From JANXQG01 sp963780045 (GTDB lineage Bacteria > Planctomycetota > Planctomycetia > Pirellulales > Thermoguttaceae): DNA of 64,000 bases. The DNA lies in contig CAVZZZ010000001.1 of assembly GCA_963780045.1 (NCBI GenBank), forward strand, positions 3,596,001-3,660,000. Direction: 5' to 3'. Positions 57,456 through 64,000 of this stretch are shown piece after piece. Each line of letters opens with the position of its first letter. The stretch's first letter is position 1. Below the pieces are notes generated by a model that was not told the origin of the DNA, ran no database searches, and saw only the letters and a list, made by a program, of their open reading frames with translations. The translations under genes and the position numbers were made by a program.

Positions 57456-58518
57456 TCAGGGCGTCGGCAACGGGAGCATGGCTGGCGGCGCGCCAAATGC
57501 GGCCCGATTCGCCGGCCGCTCCCGCGAGCAGGCGCAAAGCTCCTGCTCCGATACGGCCCGGCCTTGTTCGTCATAGACGCTGCCGTCCTCGCCGTCATTG
57601 CTGATTATCAATCCGAAATGGGCCTTGGCCGCCACGACTTGTCCGCCAAAATCGCTGCCCGGTTCGGCGGGGATGATGCGGCAGGCGACGTTTTTCAGCA
57701 GATCGTCCAAATAGGATACGACGGGCTCGCAAATGCACGCAAGCACAAACCGCAGCGGGCGCAAGGCGTGATACGCAGGTCGCAACTCGTTCAAGTATCC
57801 CTCCGCTGCGTCGATCCGGCGAAGCGGCCCGAAGCTGCGCGGGGCGGTCGATAATGGGCTGGCGGACGGCCGTGCTCAGTTCGTTCCGCAATTCGCCGTG
57901 AGAAGTCGGCTCATCCCCCGCCCAGAACTTCATTCCCACGGAATGGGCCGCGCCGCACGGGTTACCGACATAGACCCCGCCTGCGATGTCCATGTGCTCG
58001 AGCGTCAAGGACATGCAGGGAACGCTGACGGGGCCAAGATCGACTGCCTCGCAAGCGGTCCAACGAATTCCCTCAGCGATCGCGGCGACGATTTTCGCGG
58101 TGCTCAGCCGCCCGTCGCTGGCGAAAGCTATCGTATTTGAGGCTCTTACGCCGTTTTGGCGGACGGCACGCGGAGCGTGCCTGCTACCTTGCAATCGCCG
58201 CGCGAATTCGGCGGCGATCGTCCGCGCCAATTGCGGGCTGAGGTCATTGATGTCAATCTGGCGAATTCCCTCGATGGAAAAGAGCGGCCGCTCTTTGGCA
58301 AGCCCGTTGATCTCCGCCAGCCGGCGGACTTGCCGAGCCGAAAGTCCCGCGGTGTCGCCGCGGTGCGGACAAACGCTGCAAGCCGCGTAATAGCCGCTCA
58401 GCCGCGCCAAGTGTACCGCGCGGGAAATCGCGTAATCTTCGCCTAAGCAGCGGTATTCGGTAGGAGGAGGTTCGTTGTTCACGCCCGCCAATTTAGGCAA
58501 AGCGGCGCCGCCGGACAA
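57456..58518 (-). CDS. Degenerate phosphohexomutase-like protein, one frameshift
   Basis: About 350 residues. After a Cys/His start (YYAACSVCPHRGDTAGLSARQ) come blocks of the alpha-D-phosphohexomutase fold: DINDLSPQLARTIAAEFARRL, FASDGRLSTAKIVAAIAEGI and AVDLGPVSVPCMSLTLEHM. Then comes GGVYVGNPCGAAHSVGMKFW where active enzymes have a T-A-S-H-N-P catalytic loop, and AHFGLIISNDGEDGSVYDEQG where they have the DGDGDR metal loop. The frame breaks near 57830; restoring GC gives DRPARSFGPLRRIDAAEGYL. Loss of the phosphoserine and metal-loop residues suggests a non-catalytic homologue. Its start overlaps the end of the PEP-CTERM gene. Confidence 0.65.
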
Positions 58519-60133
58519 GACGAATTGCCGGGATGCCGATAGTGCCCAGAATTATCAGAGCCAAGCTGCCTGGTTCAGGAACCGCGGCGGTTTCCCGCGG
58601 CGAAACCGCCGCGCTCACCAAAGCGCCCGAAAATGCGGTTGGGTCGCCGATAGTCAAACTCGATCCATCAGGCAAAGCGTCGAGATTGAGCATTTGCAGC
58701 GTACCGCCGAGTATCGTTACGCCGCTCGTAAAGCTGTTCGTGCCGGAGAGCAAGAGGTCGCCGCCGCCGCTAAGGGTGAGGGCCGCCGACACGCCGGTGT
58801 CTTGCCCGACGTCGCCGGAGATTTCCAGTCGCGTCTGGGCTGCGGCGTTCACCGTTAGGTTTCCCTCGAGCACGATCGACGCCGAAATTGAATGTGTGCC
58901 GCTGACCACCGAGATCGAGGCCCCGTTCGCGGTGGTGCCCAGCGATAGCACGCCGCCGGTTCCGGCGGTAATCGAATAATTGCTGGCGGCAGTGGCGTCG
59001 CCAAACTGCACTGCGACTGCCGACTGGTTTCCATCCAAAGTTACAACCGCCGTGCCGCTGGTGCTTCCGGCGAAAACCAGGGCGGCAACCGTAGTATTCG
59101 GGCGGCCCGACCAGTTCACGGCCGAAGACCAAGAGCCGCCTTGGCCGTTCGTCCAGATGGCCGGCTCGAAGTCGCCGGCATTGTACAAGACGGCGGTAGA
59201 CGAGCTCGAGGGAACCTTGAGCACTCCGTTGGTGAGCGGATCGAAGACCAAGCTATCATAATAACCGTCCGCCGAGCCGGCCGGCTGGTCGTAGACGACC
59301 GCTCCGCTGGAGTTGAAGACCGTGATTCCGTCGCCGCCGGAAAACAGATAACCGTTGTTGTCGAAGAACATGCCGCCGCCGCTCTGGCTGCCCGTCCCTC
59401 CCGGGTTGAAAAGTGTGCCCGCGCTGAGAAAGTCCAGCGGCGATTGCGTCCTATAGGCGTTATCGATCTGCCCAAGCGTGAAACTGTAGATGTTGACGGA
59501 ATATGTTGCGAGCGAGAAGACGCCCAGGTATACGTTGCCGTTTGTCGGATTGATGGCGATTGACGTCGTCGCGCCGGGGCCGTTGTTGATGACCGGCTGG
59601 TTGGCGCCGGACGCAGAGTCTAAGATGGAAACCGAGCCGCCGCTGTAACTTCCGTTGCCTTGGTAGACGACGTACTTCGTGCTCGATGCGGGTATGGTCG
59701 ATGCGGCGGGCAACGCCAAGGCGTCGTAGGCGTACGGCACACTTCCGGAGACTTGCACGGCCGTGCCGCCCGACACCGGCATCGTCCAAAAGACGCCGTT
59801 ATACGCGCCGGGCGGAAAGCCGCCGGCGCCGTCGCTCAGCAACAGCGTATGTCCATCTTGGGAAAAGCTGATCGGTCCGGCATCGGCTTGGTTCCCGGCC
59901 GCCACCGATCCAATGCTCTGGAAGCTGCCGCTGCCGCCCGTTTGCTCCCAGACCGTCAGACCGTCCCATGCGTAAAGATCGCCGCCAAGGTCGTAGCGCA
60001 GCGCAGTCTGGAACGCACTCGCGGAATTGTCGGGGACAGGGATACTGACCGTACCAACCGGCGGCTGAGCGCGGCCAATGCCGATGGTCGCCATGACGTT
60101 GAAGAGCAGCATCGCGAGAGTTTGTTTTGTCAT
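58493..60133 (-). CDS. PEP-CTERM surface protein with autotransporter-type beta repeats
   Basis: 546 residues, ATG at 60133 with GGAGG upstream, signal peptide MTKQTLAMLLFNVMATIGIGRA. A propeller-like N-terminal half (SFSQDGHTLLLSDGAGGFPPG, SIAINPTNGNVYLGVFSLATY, GGGMFFDNNGYLFSGGDGIT) is followed by an autotransporter-associated beta repeat (LTLSGGGDLLLSGTNSFTSG). The sorting tail is AVPEPGSLALIILGTIGI plus RRRR. It lies 56 bases after the DUF1559 gene, and the pair sits downstream of a cobalamin riboswitch, so its expression probably responds to B12. Confidence 0.85.
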   Translation of the reverse strand: MTKQTLAMLLFNVMATIGIGRAQPPVGTVSIPVPDNSASAFQTALRYDLGGDLYAWDGLTVWEQTGGSGSFQSIGSVAAGNQADAGPISFSQDGHTLLLSDGAGGFPPGAYNGVFWTMPVSGGTAVQVSGSVPYAYDALALPAASTIPASSTKYVVYQGNGSYSGGSVSILDSASGANQPVINNGPGATTSIAINPTNGNVYLGVFSLATYSVNIYSFTLGQIDNAYRTQSPLDFLSAGTLFNPGGTGSQSGGGMFFDNNGYLFSGGDGITVFNSSGAVVYDQPAGSADGYYDSLVFDPLTNGVLKVPSSSSTAVLYNAGDFEPAIWTNGQGGSWSSAVNWSGRPNTTVAALVFAGSTSGTAVVTLDGNQSAVAVQFGDATAASNYSITAGTGGVLSLGTTANGASISVVSGTHSISASIVLEGNLTVNAAAQTRLEISGDVGQDTGVSAALTLSGGGDLLLSGTNSFTSGVTILGGTLQMLNLDALPDGSSLTIGDPTAFSGALVSAAVSPRETAAVPEPGSLALIILGTIGIPAIRLVRRRRFA

Positions 60134-60189
60134 TATTGGAAGTCCTCCAAGCTTGAAGTTGTGGGCCACCGGCCCGGTGGGTGCGCCCG

Positions 60190-61161
60190 TCAATACGATG
60201 ACGCGTCGATTGGCTCGCCGCCGTCGCGGGTTAGCAGCGCGGCGAGCGTCTCGGCCGAAATGGAATTAGCAAGGAAGTGGACCGCGCCGTCGACGAACAG
60301 CGTGTTCGCTCCGCCGGGGTGGCCGCTGGAAATGCCCCAAGTGCCTCCCAATCCTTTGCCCGGCCCGCGGTCGGTGACAAGCGGATTGGTCCCGTCGGGA
60401 GCGAGCGAGTTCGGGGCGTCGTAGCAATCCATCGAATTGATCGCGCAGGCAAACTGGTTGTAGTGCGGCCGACCGTGAATCCACAGCCCGCGGCCAAACT
60501 TGAACGTTTCCACGACGTCGATCGTCTGCGCGGTCCCGTCGGTGAAACTTGCCAACTGCAATTGCTCGCGCTCGGCAAAGCTGCCGTGATCAACCATCGC
60601 CGCGCCGCCGGCAAAGAGTTGCTCGGTCCCGTTCATGCCGTTGTAGTCGATCACCGCGAATTGCGTCGTAGGATCGGCCGCCAGCGGCACCGAGTGCGGG
60701 GCCTTTTCCAGTCCATAGACGTGGTTTGCCGAGGGACAAAGGTACGCGGGGACCAGGGTCTGCCCCGCCGCGGCGTTCGGGTCCGAGTCGATCGCCTGGT
60801 CCATTTGCAGTTGCCGGTAAAGCGGATCTTGATCGAGGTACGGCAAGATCATCGCGAACGCCCCCGGACGGTAGGGACCGTAATTGAGCGCCGTGACTGG
60901 AATGTCGCTGGGCTGCGTGCCGTCCGGGTAGCCCTGCAAGGCCGTGCCAACGGGGAAATGTCCGTTGGCCTCGTGGAATGCGTGCAGCGCCAGGCCGATC
61001 TGCCGCAGATTATTCCCGCAAGCCGCCCGACGTCCCGCCTCGCGCGAAGCGTGTACCGCCGGCAGCAATAGCGCGATCAACGACCCAATGATCGCGATCA
61101 CGACCAGCAATTCGATAAGGGTGAAACCCCGGCGCGGGAAAACTGCAATCTCGGGCGACAT
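60190..61161 (-). CDS. DUF1559 type II pseudopilin-like protein
   Basis: 323 residues from the ATG at 61161. The prepilin motif RRGFTLIELLVVIAIIG is followed by the family's LLPAVHASREAGRRAACGNN, NLRQIGLALHAFHEANGHFP and the C-terminal SSGHPGGANTLFVDGAVHFL. Planctomycetes carry dozens of these proteins; their role is not established, though export and surface assembly by a type II secretion/pilus-like machine is expected. A cobalamin riboswitch ends about 170 bases upstream. Confidence 0.92.
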   Translation of the reverse strand: MSPEIAVFPRRGFTLIELLVVIAIIGSLIALLLPAVHASREAGRRAACGNNLRQIGLALHAFHEANGHFPVGTALQGYPDGTQPSDIPVTALNYGPYRPGAFAMILPYLDQDPLYRQLQMDQAIDSDPNAAAGQTLVPAYLCPSANHVYGLEKAPHSVPLAADPTTQFAVIDYNGMNGTEQLFAGGAAMVDHGSFAEREQLQLASFTDGTAQTIDVVETFKFGRGLWIHGRPHYNQFACAINSMDCYDAPNSLAPDGTNPLVTDRGPGKGLGGTWGISSGHPGGANTLFVDGAVHFLANSISAETLAALLTRDGGEPIDASSY

Positions 61162-61331
61162 CGACCGGTAACGAGATCCGGCAACGGCGACGCGGCATAG
61201 CGCGGGCGCGTCATCGCATGGCAATGCGATGCACCACCCGTGGAAAGACCGAGAAAGTCCGACGTTGCGCTTGGTTTTGATCGCCGGCGCCAAGCCAAAC
61301 GATCAGGGCACCGTCTCCCGCCCTCGCGGGG

Positions 61332-61561
61332 TGCGGCATGTACTGCGCTGGTAGGTCTTCTGACTTCCAAACTTCGATCCGCAGCGGCCTTCTCGTCGTT
61401 ACTTCACCCGCAAGCGAGCGAAATGCGTGCGACAATGGCTCGTTAGATTGGCGGACCTTTCATGCCGTTTTTGTCGGCATGGCCTGGTTACAGCGGCGGG
61501 GCCGTCCCGGATTTACACCGGGTTCCCTGTACGTCGGCCCTCCCACAGGAGCGGCCGACCA
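61332..61561 (-). ncRNA. Cobalamin (B12) riboswitch
   Basis: On the minus strand the consensus core is clear: CAGGGAACCCGGTG, AAATCCGGGACGG, CCCGCCGCTGTAACC (61486-61531 region), then a long variable arm and the closing GGAAGTCAGAAGACCTACC (61351-61369). A GC-rich inverted segment (gcaccccgcgagggcggg) right after it could be the expression platform. The first gene downstream is the DUF1559 pseudopilin (61161), then the PEP-CTERM protein. In other bacteria these switches repress B12 synthesis or uptake genes when B12 is plentiful. Confidence 0.93.
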
Positions 61562-61632
61562 CCAACGCCCAATTCAAACATCGGCATTGTACCGAAGCGC
61601 GGTAAGCTGTCAAGGGGCCGATTCCAAGAAAA

Positions 61633-63687
61633 TCACGGACCCACCGGTGCCGCTCGCTTCGGAGGCGCGGGCGGACTGGTTTGCAGGAGCACCATCTCGC
61701 GATACCGCGAGTTCGCTTGCATCAACTCCTCGTGACGACCCTGCTCCACGATCCGACCCTTCTCCAAGACGATGATGCGGTCGGCATGGGCGATTGTGCT
61801 CAGGCGATGGGCAATGACGAAACTCGTCCGGCCCTGCATCAACGTGTGCAAGCTGGCCTGGATGAGGCGTTCCGATTCGGTATCGAGGTTGCTCGTCGCC
61901 TCGTCGAGGATCAGGATGCGTGGATCGGCCAGCAGCGCGCGGGCGATGGTAATCCGCTGCCGTTGCCCGGCGGAGAGCTTCACGCCCCGCTCGCCGATCA
62001 ATGTCTGGTAGCCGGCGGCGAGGTTCGTTATGAATTCGTCCGCGTTGGCTGACCGCGCGGCCTGCTCGATCTCCGAGTGCGCGGCGTTTCGCCGGCCGTA
62101 GGCAATGTTTTCGGCGATCGTGCCGTCGAATAGGAACGTGTCCTGCTCGACGATGCCGAACAAACGGCGATAGGATTCGATTGTGATGTCGCGGATGTCG
62201 CGTCCGTCCAGCGCGATCGAGCCGCTGCTGGGATCGAAAAACCGCGCGACGAGGTTGCACAGCGTCGTCTTGCCGGCGCCCGAGGGTCCCACCAGCGCTA
62301 TGACCTGCCCTGCCGCCACGTCGAGGTTAATGTCGTGCAAGACGGGCGCTGCGGTTCCGGCGACCGCTTCCGCCGCTTCCCCCGTCGCCTTGCCGTTTTG
62401 CGTCGTTGTCGATGGATAAGCGAAGTTCACATCCCGGAAGTCGATCCGCCCTTCTACGTGCGGCTTCGTCACCGCGACGGCGGCGCTTGTCGACGGCATC
62501 TCCCGCGGTTCTTTCAGCAAATCGAGTACGCGGTCAAGCGCTGCCAGGCTTGTCTGCAATCCAGTCGCGCTGGCAGCCAGCGAGGCGATCGGCCCCAACA
62601 GCGCGACGAGATAGGAGAGAAACATCACCAGATCTCCCACGGTGAGCGCCTGCTCCGGCGAAATCATGTGGGCTTTCAGCCGGACGCTATCGGCAAGCAC
62701 CTGCCGGCCGCCGAAATAAAGCAGCGTGGCGGTGGCGACCGGTATTAGGACCGACCACGACACGTCGATCCCCCGCATCCACCACCAAGTCAAGACTTCC
62801 TGGCGGCTCATGAAATTGCCGCCGCGCGTGAACGTGCCTGACTCGTGCTGCTGCCGCGCGAAGCTGCGTACGACCCGCATCCCGCCGAAGGCCTCGGTGG
62901 TATGGGCGTCGATGTTCTGCCGCGTGCTGCGGATGTCGCGCATCAGTGGGCGGATGCGGGCGATCCACGTGCGGTGCGTCATCCAGACGATCGGCAGAAG
63001 CACCAGCGAGCCCAACAACAGCCGCCAATTGACGAGCGCCAGCACGGCCAGACTGCCTAGCAGTTGAATGATCGCCCGCCACGGGTTGTAAAGCATCGAA
63101 AAAATCAGATCGGCGACGGCCCCGGCGTCTTCGCGAAGGATCGAGGCCACACCGCCCGACTTCAGGTCGTACACGCGGTGCAGTGGCAGCCGCACGGCAT
63201 GGTCGAAGACCTGCTTGCGGACCGACACCCGCACGAGCTGCGTCGCCCGCGTCAGGTTCCACCTCGACCAGAGGCTGACCAATTCACTCGCCACCGCCAG
63301 CAGAACCATCACCACGGCCACGGTGCCCAGCAGTTGGCCGCGGTCGGCCGGCAGCGCGACAATGCGCGTCAGCCGTGGGGGCAGCGGGTGGTCGCCCAAT
63401 ACGTTGTCGAAGACGATCTTCGTGCCATAGAGCGGCACCAGCCCCAGGAGCGTCGAAACACTGAGCGCGGCCAGGGCGACGTAAAGCGTCGCCCGATGCG
63501 GGCGGATAAGCCCCCAAAACTCCTTGAGCAGTTGGAAGAAGCTTCGCGAGCGGAGCTGTTTCGTGCGGTCATCGCGCGGATGCCGAGGTGCGGAGTGCGG
63601 CGAACCGTTATCGGACGGATCGACCTTCCGCCGGCGGACGTCGCGGTGGTACTGGCGAAAGCGCTCTCGGCTAAATCGGGACGGCAT
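61633..63687 (-). CDS. ABC transporter, type I exporter (fused permease-ATPase)
   Basis: 684 residues, intact. Six TM helices lie in about residues 65-350 (TLYVALAALSVSTLLGLVPLY; LLGTVAVVMVLLAVASELVSL; SLAVLALVNWRLLLGSLVLLP). The ATPase domain has Walker A GPSGAGKTT, signature LSAGQRQR, Walker B ILILDEATSNLD and the H-loop FVIAHRLST. It resembles MsbA/multidrug-lipid exporters. A basic N-terminal stretch of about 60 residues is extra. It ends 70 bases upstream of the riboswitch on the same strand but is not under its control. Confidence 0.92.
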   Translation of the reverse strand: MPSRFSRERFRQYHRDVRRRKVDPSDNGSPHSAPRHPRDDRTKQLRSRSFFQLLKEFWGLIRPHRATLYVALAALSVSTLLGLVPLYGTKIVFDNVLGDHPLPPRLTRIVALPADRGQLLGTVAVVMVLLAVASELVSLWSRWNLTRATQLVRVSVRKQVFDHAVRLPLHRVYDLKSGGVASILREDAGAVADLIFSMLYNPWRAIIQLLGSLAVLALVNWRLLLGSLVLLPIVWMTHRTWIARIRPLMRDIRSTRQNIDAHTTEAFGGMRVVRSFARQQHESGTFTRGGNFMSRQEVLTWWWMRGIDVSWSVLIPVATATLLYFGGRQVLADSVRLKAHMISPEQALTVGDLVMFLSYLVALLGPIASLAASATGLQTSLAALDRVLDLLKEPREMPSTSAAVAVTKPHVEGRIDFRDVNFAYPSTTTQNGKATGEAAEAVAGTAAPVLHDINLDVAAGQVIALVGPSGAGKTTLCNLVARFFDPSSGSIALDGRDIRDITIESYRRLFGIVEQDTFLFDGTIAENIAYGRRNAAHSEIEQAARSANADEFITNLAAGYQTLIGERGVKLSAGQRQRITIARALLADPRILILDEATSNLDTESERLIQASLHTLMQGRTSFVIAHRLSTIAHADRIIVLEKGRIVEQGRHEELMQANSRYREMVLLQTSPPAPPKRAAPVGP

Positions 63688-64000
63688 GGCGGTCGTAAAG
63701 GTAAACTATTGTATGCCGCACGCTCTACTTGCGGCAACTTTTACCACGTTACGACGCGGGAAGTTGTCCGTCGCCCCGGCCTGCGGCGGTTCCAAGAAAA
63801 TCAGCGTCAGTCGCCGATTAGTAGAACATCGTTGACAGCGACCGTTAGCGACTGGATTTCCACGGAGGATCGCAATTCCTGCCCCGGTACCTGCGCTACC
63901 ACGGACATGGCGTTCGCTCCGCTCGAGGAGATGCCCTTGATGGGCGATCACCGAGGACACGATATCTTAGCACGGAGACATCCGCAAGTCCAGCCGCCCG
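63688..64000. other. Right-edge intergenic region
   Basis: About 310 bases upstream of the ABC exporter. A 33-codon minus-strand frame (63807-63908, MSVVAQVPGQELRSSVEIQS...) is open but has no known homologue; I do not call it a gene. No repeat or RNA was recognised. Confidence 0.4.

Noticed and set aside
63807..63908. 33-codon minus-strand frame MSVVAQVPGQELRSSV...
   Set aside because: Composition looks protein-like, but it is short, lacks a clear ribosome-binding site and cannot be supported without homologues.

Overview
The window is GC-rich (roughly 60% or more by eye) bacterial DNA that reads as a planctomycete, most likely of the Pirellulales type. The evidence is a DUF1559 pseudopilin with the prepilin motif RRGFTLIELL, two proteins with PEP-CTERM tails, a giant surface protein with the LEPR-like N-terminus IEPLERRALLS, an ECF sigma factor next to a Ser/Thr kinase, a CTPSR sulfatase, GH95 and GH5 enzymes, and SGNH esterase/DUF5009 genes. 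No rRNA, tRNA, CRISPR array, phage or IS transposase was recognised.

Layout. 1-9 kb: partial treY (trehalose synthesis) and a very large secreted NHL-propeller/beta-repeat/calpain protein. 9-18 kb: secreted proteins of unknown role, a PilZ protein, a HEAT-repeat protein, a Gfo/Idh/MocA oxidoreductase and a small membrane protein. 17.5-24.4 kb: an ECF sigma factor followed by one enormous gene that fuses a Ser/Thr kinase to four membrane-fusion (HlyD/AcrA-like) modules and an STN-like domain. 24.4-28.2 kb: a toxin-antitoxin pair, a RuBisCO-like protein and a split transketolase. 28-36.5 kb: a membrane-anchored AlbA_2 protein, an SPFH protein, a two-component system and an AAA ATPase. 36.7-47.3 kb: a glycan-degradation neighbourhood (GH5, GH95, sulfatase, sialate O-acetylesterase, DUF5009 acyltransferase-like protein) plus an HtrA-like protease. 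48-52 kb: acetoacetyl-CoA reductase/thiolase pair and a four-ACT aspartokinase. 53-64 kb: PEP-CTERM proteins, macro-domain protein, aminotransferase, a degenerate phosphohexomutase, a cobalamin riboswitch ahead of a DUF1559-PEP-CTERM operon, and an ABC exporter.

Two features cut across the window. First, it is dense in palindromic interspersed elements of many families. They sit mostly between genes, but several lie inside genes in frame: five copies from three families are in the kinase gene, including one in its activation loop, and one copy is in aspartokinase. Their translated peptides recur in unrelated proteins, much as Rickettsia palindromic elements do. Second, about 25 frameshifts interrupt 13 otherwise well-conserved genes. 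About half are repaired by restoring one GC dinucleotide, usually in a GCGC/GCGCGC run. Most are therefore probably sequence errors, and I annotate those genes as single CDSs spanning the shifts.

The best candidates for undescribed biology are the protein-coding palindromes, the kinase-MFP fusion, and the B12-riboswitch-led surface-protein operon.
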